Below, in pieces: positions 15,763 to 24,906 of a stretch of DNA of 64,000 bases (position 1 is the first letter of the stretch; the number at the start of each line of letters is the position of its first letter). Made by a program: the position numbers and the translations under genes. The notes beneath the pieces were generated by a model, which did not search any database, was not told where the DNA came from, and saw only the letters and a program-made list of their open reading frames with translations. Origin of the DNA: G963556115 sp963667375 (GTDB taxonomy: Bacteria > Planctomycetota > SZUA-567); assembly GCA_963667375.1 (NCBI GenBank), contig OY763323.1, forward strand, positions 2,790,001 to 2,854,000. The letters are read 5' to 3'.

Positions 15763-16989
15763 CTACATATTACTGATAAGAGCATCACCAAACTCGCTGC
15801 ATTTCAGTAGAGTTGCACCGGTCATCAGGCGGTGAAAATCATAAGTTACTGTTTTGTTGGCGATGGTTTTTTCCGTGGCTGATAAAATCAGGTCCGCGAC
15901 ATCATTCCAGCCCATATAGCGGAACATCATTTCGCCTGAAAGTATTACTGATGAAGGATTTACTTTGTCCTGACCGGCATATTTCGGTGCAGTTCCATGT
16001 GTCGCCTCAAAAATGCCGATACCGGTAGAATAATTAATATTACCGCCTGGTGCGATTCCGATGCCTCCAACCTGAGCTGCAAGCGCATCAGACATATAGT
16101 CACCATTGAGATTAAGGGTAGCAATCACATCATATTCTTTCGGGCGGAGTAGAATCTGCTGCAGGAAGGCATCCGCAATACAATCTTTGATTATAACTTC
16201 ATGACCATCAGGGCACTTTATCACCTGCCATGGACCGCCATCAAGTTCGGAACCATTATATTCTTCCTTGGCAAGTTCATAACCCCAGTCACGGAATGAA
16301 CCTTCTGTATATTTCATAATGTTCCCCTTATGAACCAGGGTTACACTCTGACGTTTGTTCTGCACCGCATAGTCAATGGCTGCTTTGACCAGGCGCTTGG
16401 TTCCATCGATTGAAACAGGCTTGATACCGATACCTGTTGTCTCAGGGAAGCGCACTTTTGAATACTTTTCAGGGTAATTACTCTTTAGATATTCCAGAAA
16501 TTCTCTGGTTTCAGCATCGCCTTCTTTAAATTCAATTCCGGCATAAATATCTTCGGTGTTTTCTCTGAAGATTACCATATCTATAAGCTCAGGCGCCTTA
16601 ACCGGGCTGGGAACTCCAGTAAAATACTTTACTGGACGCAGACATACATAAAGATCAAGTATTTGTCTCAAAGCAACATTGATTGAACGTATTCCACCAC
16701 CTACCGGAGTTGTCAATGGACCTTTAATTCCAATATGGTACTCTTTGAAGGCTTCTACAGTCTCGTCTGGTAACCAGTTGCCAGTGGCATCAAAAGATTT
16801 CTGACCGGCCAATACTTCTTTCCATTCAATCTTGCGTTTGCCGCTATATGCTTTTTTTACAGCAGCGTCAAAAACTTTGACCGATGCCGCCCAGATATCA
16901 GAACCGGTACCATCACCCTCGATAAAAGGTATTATAGGATTATTTGGAACATTCAGTACGCCGTCCTGTATTGAAATTTTTTCGCCCAT
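15763..16989 (-). CDS. icd: NADP-type isocitrate dehydrogenase
   Basis: Oxidative decarboxylation of isocitrate to 2-oxoglutarate. 408 residues, the bacterial homodimeric Icd length. Motifs: IPFIEGDGTGSDIW near the N-terminus, the substrate loop GGGIRSINVALRQ whose Ser corresponds to the phosphorylated Ser113 of the E. coli enzyme, ENTEDIYAGIEF, the catalytic lysine region LVHKGNIMKYTEGSFRDWGY, DYMSDALAAQVGGIGIAPGGN, and the cofactor loop ATHGTAPKYAGQDKVNP. GAGGAG precedes the ATG. It is 27 bases behind the metallo-beta-lactamase-fold gene and 16 bases before radC. No other TCA genes lie in the window. Confidence 0.97.
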   Translation of the reverse strand: MGEKISIQDGVLNVPNNPIIPFIEGDGTGSDIWAASVKVFDAAVKKAYSGKRKIEWKEVLAGQKSFDATGNWLPDETVEAFKEYHIGIKGPLTTPVGGGIRSINVALRQILDLYVCLRPVKYFTGVPSPVKAPELIDMVIFRENTEDIYAGIEFKEGDAETREFLEYLKSNYPEKYSKVRFPETTGIGIKPVSIDGTKRLVKAAIDYAVQNKRQSVTLVHKGNIMKYTEGSFRDWGYELAKEEYNGSELDGGPWQVIKCPDGHEVIIKDCIADAFLQQILLRPKEYDVIATLNLNGDYMSDALAAQVGGIGIAPGGNINYSTGIGIFEATHGTAPKYAGQDKVNPSSVILSGEMMFRYMGWNDVADLILSATEKTIANKTVTYDFHRLMTGATLLKCSEFGDALISNM

Positions 16990-17016
16990 TACTTCTCCTC
17001 TGTAAAGTTAATCAAA

Positions 17017-17799
17017 TTATTGCTTTTTGTTCATTATTATACCGTCAATGCCGTCGATTTCTGAAAGCATACCGACAAACTGATCCGGGTCGGAACCGGT
17101 ATTTATCTCTCCTCTATAACGTACAGGAACTGCCATTTCAGGATCAATCATGGTTGCCACTTCCACGGCTTCGGATACAGAATCCATGCCATGCTCTTTA
17201 TTGATTGAGAGAAATACGACATCAATTTTGCCGTTCAGTTCTTCCATTTCAGGTATTTTATTGGTATCACCACTAAAATAAAGATTTGCTTCTCCGCGCG
17301 GAGTGAAGACAGAAACAATATAGCCTAACCACTCGTTGGCCTGCGGATGCAGTTCTTTAGTGGTATTGTAAGCCGGGAAAGCACGGAAATGATAGGTTCC
17401 GGTTGAAACTTCATCACGAGGTTTCAGAACGTGAAGCTGATCTTCTCCGACTTTTACCCCGGCTTCACGGACTTTAGCAATAACATCTGCCGGCCCGTAT
17501 ATATTGGTATATCCACCTAACAGCTTATTGATATCTGAAATACTGAAATTTTCCGGATGGGGGTGGGTTATTAATATTGCATCCGCTTTCGGCTCACCAT
17601 TCGGAATATTGACCGGGTCAACGTAAATTGTTGTACCATAAGCTATTAAAAATGAACCGTCACCATAATACGTGACAAAACTCATCCCATAATCACCTTT
17701 GGTCAAGGATGGCATATCTGCCGCTTCATGTGCCGTAACAGCAACTGAAGTGAGTGTTATGAGCACTAGTAAAAAGAAAATTTTCAGTTTTGATATCAT
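17017..17799 (-). CDS. Exported metallo-beta-lactamase-fold protein with altered metal ligands
   Basis: A 260-residue protein with a signal peptide (about residues 1-23, cleavage near VTAHEA), so periplasmic. The fold resembles the UlaG/YtkL-like MBL group: ILITHPHPENFS, AFPAYNTTKELHP, LYFSGDT. The usual HxHxDH motif reads HPHPEN, and the late His of this family (PxHY) reads VPVRYRG, so several metal ligands are replaced. It may bind fewer metals or act as a binding protein; this is inference. Strong AAGGAGG site before the ATG. Lies 23 bases after serA. Confidence 0.82.
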   Translation of the reverse strand: MISKLKIFFLLVLITLTSVAVTAHEAADMPSLTKGDYGMSFVTYYGDGSFLIAYGTTIYVDPVNIPNGEPKADAILITHPHPENFSISDINKLLGGYTNIYGPADVIAKVREAGVKVGEDQLHVLKPRDEVSTGTYHFRAFPAYNTTKELHPQANEWLGYIVSVFTPRGEANLYFSGDTNKIPEMEELNGKIDVVFLSINKEHGMDSVSEAVEVATMIDPEMAVPVRYRGEINTGSDPDQFVGMLSEIDGIDGIIMNKKQ

Positions 17800-17822
17800 A
17801 GTTATCCTCCTTATCGAAAAAA

Positions 17823-19418
17823 CTAAAGAGAAACGTAGAATGCTTTCTCAACTCCGTCAACAGCAAGCAGTTCTTCAATCAACGCATCGCTGGCAGCTTC
17901 ACCAAGACCGATTACCATGCTTGCGCGTTTTCTGCTTTCAAGGCAGCCAACCTCCATGTGTTCAATATTAATGCCGTGATTAGCAACAATTGTGCCGAAT
18001 TTACCGACATAACCAGGCTGATCGGGATAGCGCAGAAGCAGCAGGTGGTTGCCGATGCGAACATCCATATCTGCATCATCAACTGCAATCAGACGGCAGA
18101 TTCCGGTGCCGCCAAGAGTACCGCCGACTTTGCATGAGACCTCATCACTGGTAATGATTACATCTACTCTGTTCTGATAAACACCACAACCCTGTGATTC
18201 GGTTTCGGCAATATCGATGCCGCGTTCCTTCGCCAGGTGCTTGGCATTTACAAGGTTTACGCCATCTGGTTCAAAGATGAATGAATTCAGCATTCCGATT
18301 ACAGCCCCAGCTGCAACTTCTCCAGTATCCTTGCCTTCGAAGACAGCACCTGAGCAGGCAACCTCGATTTTAACCGGTGCACCACGAACAAGAGTAGAAC
18401 AGATTTTCCCTAATTTCTTAGCTAGATCTACATAACTTGCAAGTTCTTTTTCGCGAGTGATATCGAGATTAACCGCATTGATAATATCTCCCTCGTTAAA
18501 GTATGCTTCTACCTGCTGCGCCATCTGCAGACCGCAGCGTTCCTCTGCTTCGTCGGTTGAAGCTCCGAGGTGAGGAGTCAAAAGAATATTTTTAACCCCA
18601 AAAATCGGGCCTTCAGTAACCGGTTCTTTTTCAAATACGTCAAGGGCGGCGCCAGCAATATGGCCGGATTTAACCAGATCAGCAAGGGCTGCTTCATCAA
18701 TGATACCACCACGGGCACAGTTAATTATACGAACGCCCTTCTTCAGACCTTCAAGAAATTCACGGTTAAGCATACCACGGGTTTTGTCAGTAAGCGGTGT
18801 ATGGAGTGAGATGAAGTCAGCATCCTTTTTGAGCTGGTCAAGCTCAACAAGAGTTACTCCCATCTGTTTCGCTCTTTCAGGGCTGAGGAATGGGTCATAG
18901 GCAATGACATTCATGCCGGCGGCAGTCATTACTTTGGCAACATGTGAACCGATCTTACCCATACCGATCAGACCAAGAGTCTTTTCAATAACTTCAACAC
19001 CAACAAGTTCCTTCTTCGCCCATTTTCCTTCCTGCATCAGACGGTCAGCCCGCGCTGTGTTTCTGGCGGTAGCGAAAATAAGCGCTATTGCCTGCTCAGC
19101 TGCTGAGGTAGTGTTGCCAAATGGGGTATTCATTACAACAATACCTTTTTCGGTAGCGGCGACTTTATCAATATTGTCAGTACCAACACCGGCACGTCCA
19201 ATAAGTTTCAGACGGCTGCCGGCCTTTTCAATTGCTTCGCGGGTAACGGTGGTACCACTACGTATAAGAAGTGCATCAATATCACCAATTTTTTCTATAA
19301 GTTCTTCTGGTGAGTATTTTCCGCGAACCTCAATTGCATCTTCGCCGAATACTTTTTTCAAATGATCAAGTCCGCTGCCTTTGATACCATCAGCAGCAAC
19401 AATATGTAATTTGCTCAT
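17823..19418 (-). CDS. serA: D-3-phosphoglycerate dehydrogenase
   Basis: First step of serine synthesis, 3-phosphoglycerate to 3-phosphohydroxypyruvate with NAD. 531 residues, the long form with catalytic/NAD domains, an intervening domain and a C-terminal ACT domain. Seen: GRAGVGTDNID, the NAD loop LGLIGMGKIGSHVAKV, INCARGGIIDEAAL and the catalytic His in LLTPHLGASTDEAEE; the ACT domain starts near RYPDQPGYVGKFG and ends at AFYVSL. Together with glyA directly upstream it forms a serine-glycine-one-carbon pair. AAAGGA precedes the ATG at 19418. Confidence 0.97.
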   Translation of the reverse strand: MSKLHIVAADGIKGSGLDHLKKVFGEDAIEVRGKYSPEELIEKIGDIDALLIRSGTTVTREAIEKAGSRLKLIGRAGVGTDNIDKVAATEKGIVVMNTPFGNTTSAAEQAIALIFATARNTARADRLMQEGKWAKKELVGVEVIEKTLGLIGMGKIGSHVAKVMTAAGMNVIAYDPFLSPERAKQMGVTLVELDQLKKDADFISLHTPLTDKTRGMLNREFLEGLKKGVRIINCARGGIIDEAALADLVKSGHIAGAALDVFEKEPVTEGPIFGVKNILLTPHLGASTDEAEERCGLQMAQQVEAYFNEGDIINAVNLDITREKELASYVDLAKKLGKICSTLVRGAPVKIEVACSGAVFEGKDTGEVAAGAVIGMLNSFIFEPDGVNLVNAKHLAKERGIDIAETESQGCGVYQNRVDVIITSDEVSCKVGGTLGGTGICRLIAVDDADMDVRIGNHLLLLRYPDQPGYVGKFGTIVANHGINIEHMEVGCLESRKRASMVIGLGEAASDALIEELLAVDGVEKAFYVSL

Positions 19419-19483
19419 CTATGTTGTCCTTTATCTGTATAAAATTTAATGTATTATAATTTATTAACATGCTGCATGAGACG

Positions 19484-20740
19484 TTATTTGTAACTCAGAT
19501 CACCATATAGCGGAAACTGTTCGGTAATAGCTAGAGTCTGCGTTCTCAGTTCAGCAAGTTTTGCCTCGTCATTGACATTGCAGAGTGCCTGATCAATAAT
19601 TTCAGCAACCTTGCGGATCGCTGTTACATCAAGACCTCGCGTTGTCGCTGCCGGTGTTCCAATACGAATACCGCTTGATTTCATTGGTGGTAGTGGATCA
19701 AATGGTATCTGATTTTTATTGACGGTGATTTCAACCTTGGTCAAAGCATCTTCCGCTTCTTTACCGTTGATACCCTTTGGGGTAACATCAAGCAGTAAGA
19801 GGTGATTGTCAGTGCCGCCAGAGACCACACGATAGCCGCGGTCAATAAACACTTCGGCCATAGCTGAAGCATTTTTAACCACCTGCTGCATGTACTTTTT
19901 ATATTCGTCACTGGCCGCTTCCTTGAGCGCTACAGCCTTACCGGCTATAACATGCATCAGCGGTCCACCCTGCATACCAGGGAAGACCGCAGAATTAACC
20001 TTTTTAGCAAATTCTTCCTTACAGAGGATAAGACCTGCTCTTGGACCACGTAGGGTCTTGTGCGTGGTGGTGGTTACAATATCACAGTATGGTACAGGGT
20101 TAGGATGTAAACCTGCAGCTACCAGACCTGCAATATGCGCCATATCTGCAACCAGATATGCCCCTACCTCTTTGGCAATTTCAGAAAATTTAGCGAAATC
20201 AATGATTCTGGGGTATGCGCTGGCACCGCAGACAATAATATTAGGACGAAATTCCTTAGCCTGAGTCAGTACTGCATCATAATCTATGGTCTCTGTATCC
20301 TTATTAAGCGCATATCCTGCACATTCAAAAAGCTTACCTGAAAAATTCAGTTTATAGCCGTGTGTGAGGTGACCTCCATGAGCCAGATCCATACCCAGTA
20401 TCTTTGAACCTGCCGGGCAAAGAGCCAGATAGGCAGCCATGTTAGCCTGTGAGCCGGAGTGTGGCTGAACATTTGCATGCTCTGCTCCAAACAGCGCTTT
20501 TGCTCTGTCGATAGCCAGTTGTTCAACTTTATCAACCTCCTGACAACCGCCGTAATAACGTTTTCCTGGGTAGCCTTCAGCATACTTGTTGGTGAGGCAG
20601 CTGCCCTGGGCTTCCATTACTGCTTGGGAGGTAAAGTTCTCCGAGGCAATCAATTCGATACCATCTTTCTGACGCTTGAGCTCTGAACAGCAGATATCAA
20701 ATACATCAGGATCGACACTCTGTAATTTGTTTAAAGACAT
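19484..20740 (-). CDS. glyA: Serine hydroxymethyltransferase
   Basis: Interconverts serine and glycine with tetrahydrofolate, the main one-carbon source. 418 residues. Motifs: LIASENFTSQAVMEAQGS, NKYAEGYPGKRYYGG, ANVQPHSGSQANMAAY, and the PLP lysine in VTTTTHKTLRGPRAG. GAAGGAG lies six bases before the ATG. serA follows after 65 bases. No glycine riboswitch is visible in the 102-base gap before it. Confidence 0.97.
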   Translation of the reverse strand: MSLNKLQSVDPDVFDICCSELKRQKDGIELIASENFTSQAVMEAQGSCLTNKYAEGYPGKRYYGGCQEVDKVEQLAIDRAKALFGAEHANVQPHSGSQANMAAYLALCPAGSKILGMDLAHGGHLTHGYKLNFSGKLFECAGYALNKDTETIDYDAVLTQAKEFRPNIIVCGASAYPRIIDFAKFSEIAKEVGAYLVADMAHIAGLVAAGLHPNPVPYCDIVTTTTHKTLRGPRAGLILCKEEFAKKVNSAVFPGMQGGPLMHVIAGKAVALKEAASDEYKKYMQQVVKNASAMAEVFIDRGYRVVSGGTDNHLLLLDVTPKGINGKEAEDALTKVEITVNKNQIPFDPLPPMKSSGIRIGTPAATTRGLDVTAIRKVAEIIDQALCNVNDEAKLAELRTQTLAITEQFPLYGDLSYK

Positions 20741-20842
20741 CTCAGTCTCCTTCTTGAAACAGTAATAAATTACGGCTATATCACAAATTGATATTATTAT
20801 ATTAATTTTAAAGTTAAAAGGTAGCCCTTCCGAGAATATTTT

Positions 20843-21946
20843 CTATTTTTTAGAGGAAAGCAAGCGCAGATATGCGTCAATAAACGGTTCAATATCACCA
20901 TCAAGGACTCCTTGTATATTTCCGGTCTGATATTCAGTTCGAACATCTTTTACCATAGTATACGGATGCATCACATAATTTCTGATCTGAGAACCCCAGG
21001 CATTGATCATCTTTGCGGAGTTATGTTCATTCGCTTCCATCAGGCGTTTGTTTTCTTCAAATGCGTAGAGGCGGCTTTTAAGAATATCCATCGCTTTGGC
21101 TTTATTTGAATGCTGTGATCTTTCGTTCTGGACTGCAACGACGATATTTGTCGGCAAATGGGTTATTCTGACAGCGGAGTCGGTGGTGTTTACATGCTGT
21201 CCACCCTTGCCTCCAGCTCTGTAAGTATCAATTCTCAGTTCATTTTCATCGATTTCTATATTAATTTCATTGCGGAAATCCGGGATAACATCAACCGCCG
21301 CAAAACTTGTTTCCCGCTTGCCTGAAAAAGGCGAAATTCTAACCAGCCGGTGTACACCCATCTCACCCTTGAGCATGCCGTAGACATACTCTCCACTAAC
21401 ACGCAGATCGACACTCTTGATACCGGCCTCCTCACCCTCGATAAACGATAAGGTCTCTACATTCCAGCCTTTACTGTCAAAATAACGGGTATACATCCTT
21501 AAAAGCATTTGAGCGCATTCACAGGCATCGGACCCACCGGCACCGGTATTAATACTGAAAAAGGCATTTTCTTCATCATGGGGTTCGGAGAGTAACGCCA
21601 TTGTTTCCAGACGTATGAGATCCTGTTGTAATTCCCGTATTAACTCTGAAGCTTCCTCAATCGTCTCCGTATCTGCTTCTTCTTTACCAAGTTCGAGTAA
21701 TTCTTCAGCGTCTTTCAGGTCGGTAACAAATTTTCTATATGGCTCTGTAATCATAGCCAGTGCTTTTCGTTCCATTACTGTACTTTGGGCAGCAGTGGTA
21801 TCATCCCAGAAGTTACTGGCAGCCATTTGTTCGTCAATTTGTGCAAGTTTTGCAGTCTTGTCTGTGATTTTAAGGGAATGTTCCAATTCTTTCAAACGTG
21901 AGTTGGCATTTTCCAGAATATTATTGATCTCAAACAGATCGGCCAT
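20843..21946 (-). CDS. prfB: Peptide chain release factor 2, without programmed frameshift
   Basis: Releases peptides at UGA and UAA. 367 residues in one uninterrupted frame. The GGQ motif is in RAGGKGGQHVNTTDSAVR and the RF2 discriminator SPF in VRISPFSGKRETSF. Many bacteria have an in-frame UGA near codon 25 read by +1 frameshifting; here that region reads ELEHSLKITDKTAK with no stop, so the autoregulatory frameshift is absent. AAGGT precedes the ATG. It heads the minus-strand run toward glyA and serA. Confidence 0.96.
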   Translation of the reverse strand: MADLFEINNILENANSRLKELEHSLKITDKTAKLAQIDEQMAASNFWDDTTAAQSTVMERKALAMITEPYRKFVTDLKDAEELLELGKEEADTETIEEASELIRELQQDLIRLETMALLSEPHDEENAFFSINTGAGGSDACECAQMLLRMYTRYFDSKGWNVETLSFIEGEEAGIKSVDLRVSGEYVYGMLKGEMGVHRLVRISPFSGKRETSFAAVDVIPDFRNEINIEIDENELRIDTYRAGGKGGQHVNTTDSAVRITHLPTNIVVAVQNERSQHSNKAKAMDILKSRLYAFEENKRLMEANEHNSAKMINAWGSQIRNYVMHPYTMVKDVRTEYQTGNIQGVLDGDIEPFIDAYLRLLSSKK

Positions 21947-21991
21947 TTTGTATTACCTTATTAAAAATAGATACTAGGAAATAGAGAAAAA

Positions 21992-22020
21992 ATTATAGAT
22001 ACAATAGCATGTTGGGTCAA
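21992..22020 (-). promoter_or_regulatory. Promoter of prfB
   Basis: Minus strand TTGACC (5/6), 17-base spacer, TATAAT (6/6). Predicted transcription start about 38 bases before the prfB ATG. Its -35 lies in an 11-base sequence that recurs inverted at 22095-22105, where it forms the -35 of a divergent promoter. Confidence 0.85.
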
Positions 22021-22099
22021 GTATTTATATAAAAAAAGAACTGCTAGAAACTTAAGTCCTAAATTGTGCTAATGAATTGTTTTTTTTACTAAGTAATAC

Positions 22100-22128
22100 T
22101 TGACCTTAGTGCTGAAAAAAAATAAAAT
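22100..22128 (+). promoter_or_regulatory. Divergent promoter, likely for rny
   Basis: Plus strand TTGACC (5/6), 17-base spacer, TAAAAT (5/6). It would give a leader of nearly 400 bases before rny, so additional start sites nearer the gene are possible. Confidence 0.6.
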
Positions 22129-22512
22129 TAATATAATGTTTAATAATGATACCCGAGGTGTAAGTAAATTATAATGGTATCAGGTCATAGATAGATTACT
22201 ATACATAAGAGTTTGAATATAAATTTTGATGTTTATTGACATGTAAGGCCTTTTGCTGCTATTTAATTAATGTTGATAGTTTTATGATTTTTATAGATTA
22301 GCAGAAAATTAACCTGATTAGTTCTGCAGGTAGGTTGTTAGTATCTTATGTTGCCCTTCAATTTATCTTGAGAGTGTTAATAAAATACATAAAGGCAAAT
22401 CTTATTGCTGTTATCGATTGACGCTGCTCCCTGTACCTTTCATTTATTACCCTGTATCCTTTAATAATCAGAATAATATCGTCTGAAATAACCTGCATTT
22501 TGCAGATATGCG
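22129..22512 (+). other. Gene-free leader upstream of rny
   Basis: AT-rich stretch with no convincing small gene. A TTGACA occurs at 22236-22241 with only a poor -10 (TATTTA after 18 bases), and TTGACG at 22418-22423 with no good -10. Short inverted pieces (GATACC/GGTATC near 22150-22178) are too small to call. It may be a long 5' leader of rny. Confidence 0.4.
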
Positions 22513-22530
22513 AATAATAAAGGGGAAAAA

Positions 22531-24072
22531 ATGATAGAAACAGTTATTTTTGTAGTTGGCATCCTGGCGGGTGTCCTTGGTCGGCACTACTGGGCCGTAT
22601 ATAGAGCGGTCGCTGCCGAAAAGGATATCGCTGAATTACTGGAGCAGGCTACAAAAGAGGCAGAACGTTTAAAACAGGAGGCGGTTGTCACCAATAAGGC
22701 AGAATTACTCAAGCAGCGTGAAGAGCTTGATGCCGAAATCCGTTCTGAACGCCATGAATTAAAGCAGATTGAAAAACGACTTACCAAGAGAGAAGATAAC
22801 CTTGACCGAAAGTCTGAAGCTGTTGAAAAACGTGACCAGCAGGTTAAAGACTTCGAAACCAAGCTTGAGAATAAAGAGCGTTCACTGCAGAGTCGTGAGC
22901 ATGAGGTTAATAAAATTATTGAAGCGCAGAGAGCCAGGCTGCAGGAAATCTCACAGCTTAGTGTTGATGAAGCCCGTGAGCAGGTTATCAAACAGACCGA
23001 AGCTGAAATGGAAGATGAAGTTGTGCAAATTGTCAATCGCGCAACGGCCAGAGCGAAGGAAATGGCTGAAGAGAATGCACAGAAGTTTATTCTTAATGCG
23101 ATTAATAGAATGGCGGTTGAGTATACATCAGAACATGTTGTAAGTACTGTTGAACTGCCGAGTGATGATATGAAAGGCAGAATTATCGGGCGTGAAGGCC
23201 GTAATATCAGAGCCTTTGAAAATGCCACCGGTGTTGATGTTATCGTTGATGACACTCCGGGAGTTGTTGTCCTCTCAGGATTTGAACCTGTTCGCCGTGA
23301 AATTGCTGCCAGAGCAATGTCAAGACTTGTCAGTGATGGGCGTATTCATCCGGCTAGAATTGAAGAGGTGGTACTTAAAATACGTGATGAAATGGACAAA
23401 GTTCTCGAAGAAACCGGTAAAAAAGTTGCGCTTGAGCTTGATGTCAGAAATCTTAAACCACGTGAAATTATGCTGTTAGGAAGACTTAAATTCCGCAGTA
23501 GCTATGGTCAGAATGTACTTGACCACTGCCGTGAGGTTGGGTTTATATCCGGAATGCTGGCGGTACAGCTTGGACTCGATGAGTCGCTTGCACGTAGATG
23601 TGGTCTGTTACATGATATCGGTAAGGCAATTGATCATGAGCAGGAAGGTACACATCCTGAGCTTGGTGGTGAGGTTGCCAGAATCTGCAGTGAGCCGAAA
23701 GAGGTTATTTCGGCAATTATTAATCATCATAGCCCAGATGCTGCGGATAATTTATATGCCACAATCGTACAGGCTGCAGATGCAATCAGTGCGGCAAGAC
23801 CAGGTGCGAGACGTGAAACTCTCGAAAATTATGTTAAACGTCTGGAACGTCTTGAGTCAATTGCCAATAGTTATCCGCAGGTTGAAAAGACCTTTGCAAT
23901 TCAAGCTGGACGTGAGCTGCGGGTTATTGCGGATGCCGCGAAAATCAGTGATGGCGAATGTCAGAAAATATGCCGGAGTATTGCACAGCAGATTGAAGAT
24001 GAACTTACGTATCCGGGAGAGGTCAAGGTTACAATGGTTCGTGAATACCGAATTACGGAATATGCCAGATAA
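22531..24072 (+). CDS. rny: Ribonuclease Y
   Basis: Membrane-anchored endoribonuclease that starts mRNA decay. 513 residues: N-terminal transmembrane helix (about 3-20), long coiled coil (about 25-200), KH RNA-binding domain (GRIIGREGRNIRAFENATGV), and an HD domain with LLHDIGKAIDHEQEGTHPELG and INHHSPDA. Matches the family's usual length of about 520. AGGGG lies five bases before the ATG. A strong terminator follows, so it is a single-gene unit. Confidence 0.96.
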   Translation: MIETVIFVVGILAGVLGRHYWAVYRAVAAEKDIAELLEQATKEAERLKQEAVVTNKAELLKQREELDAEIRSERHELKQIEKRLTKREDNLDRKSEAVEKRDQQVKDFETKLENKERSLQSREHEVNKIIEAQRARLQEISQLSVDEAREQVIKQTEAEMEDEVVQIVNRATARAKEMAEENAQKFILNAINRMAVEYTSEHVVSTVELPSDDMKGRIIGREGRNIRAFENATGVDVIVDDTPGVVVLSGFEPVRREIAARAMSRLVSDGRIHPARIEEVVLKIRDEMDKVLEETGKKVALELDVRNLKPREIMLLGRLKFRSSYGQNVLDHCREVGFISGMLAVQLGLDESLARRCGLLHDIGKAIDHEQEGTHPELGGEVARICSEPKEVISAIINHHSPDAADNLYATIVQAADAISAARPGARRETLENYVKRLERLESIANSYPQVEKTFAIQAGRELRVIADAAKISDGECQKICRSIAQQIEDELTYPGEVKVTMVREYRITEYAR

Positions 24073-24092
24073 TTTTGTTATTGAATTTTATC

Positions 24093-24129
24093 AAAAAGCA
24101 CAATCCGTGAAAAGGATTGTGCTTTTTTT
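24093..24129 (+). terminator. Rho-independent terminator after rny
   Basis: AAAAAGCACAATCC pairs with GGATTGTGCTTTTT around GTGAAAA, followed by more T on the plus strand. Confidence 0.9.
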
Positions 24130-24210
24130 ATATTTTATTCGAAGGATTATACTCATTAATAAGATATTACTTAATGTGAATATAAAAATAATCGGGGAGT
24201 TATTATATAT

Positions 24211-24837
24211 ATGCGTTTATTTGGAAAAAAACAGACTCAGGATCGTAAAGAAGATGCAAAGCTGATTGCTTCTATCGCTAAAGGTGATGAGGAAGCTCTT
24301 GAAATATTCTACAACAGATATTTCCCAAAGCTGTATCGTTATATTTATTATCGAGTCAGTAGAGACCACCAGCATACCGAAGAGGTGGTCAATGATACCT
24401 TTATCGAAGCTATCGATAAAGCAAAAAAATACGATGCCTCACGCGGCAGTATTGAATCATGGCTGATTACTATTAGTCGGAACCGTATCCGTTCTTCAAA
24501 TGCAACTGTTGGCAGAGCAAAGGATTATGAGCAAAGCTGGAGCATGCTTGATGGTGAGCTTGAGACTATATTTGCTGATCTGGATAGCGGTAAATTACCT
24601 GAAAATGTATTAGAGAATAAAGAATTAGCTGATATAGTTGGGGCTACTATGGGATCACTTCCTGAAAACTACAGCAAGGTTCTTGAACTTAAATATATGT
24701 CTAATATGCCTGTTCGGGAGATAGCCAAGGTTTTAAGCAAGACTGAAAAGTCTGTCGAAAGCCAGCTTACCAGAGCCCGTACAGCTTTTAAGGAAACCTT
24801 CAAGGCTGTAGCAGTTGATTTTAATTCAGTATATTAA
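24211..24837 (+). CDS. ECF-type RNA polymerase sigma factor
   Basis: A 208-residue sigma-70 family factor with region 2 (YFPKLYRYIYYRVSRDHQHT, then EEVVNDTFIEAIDKAKKY) and region 4 (LPENYSKVLELKYMSNMPVR, EIAKVLSKTEKSVESQLTRA), and no region 1 or 3, as in ECF factors. The next gene encodes a membrane-anchored FecR-like protein, so a sigma/anti-sigma pair is probable. GGGGAG lies eleven bases before the ATG, a longish spacing. Confidence 0.93.
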   Translation: MRLFGKKQTQDRKEDAKLIASIAKGDEEALEIFYNRYFPKLYRYIYYRVSRDHQHTEEVVNDTFIEAIDKAKKYDASRGSIESWLITISRNRIRSSNATVGRAKDYEQSWSMLDGELETIFADLDSGKLPENVLENKELADIVGATMGSLPENYSKVLELKYMSNMPVREIAKVLSKTEKSVESQLTRARTAFKETFKAVAVDFNSVY

Positions 24838-24906
24838 GTATTTATTTGTTACTCTGATGTTGTCTGATTTGTTTTTTAGTTGATATATATTCAAAGGGTT
24901 ATCTGT

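Noticed and set aside
20741..20842. Glycine riboswitch or terminator between prfB and glyA
   Set aside because: Only 102 AT-rich bases with no conserved riboswitch core and no stable hairpin.
21615..21977. Plus-strand frame opposite prfB
   Set aside because: Serine-rich shadow of the prfB N-terminal coding sequence.
22015..22105. MITE-like element with 11-bp terminal inverted repeats
   Set aside because: No target-site duplication is visible and both repeats fall exactly on -35 promoter elements, which explains them better.
22587..23255. Long open frame antisense to rny (Ser/Arg-rich)
   Set aside because: It is the shadow of the coiled-coil part of RNase Y and has low-complexity serine-rich composition with no ribosome site.
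23504..24265. 253-codon frame overlapping rny and the sigma gene
   Set aside because: Out-of-frame reading of rny; composition is unlike a protein, and it runs through the rny terminator.
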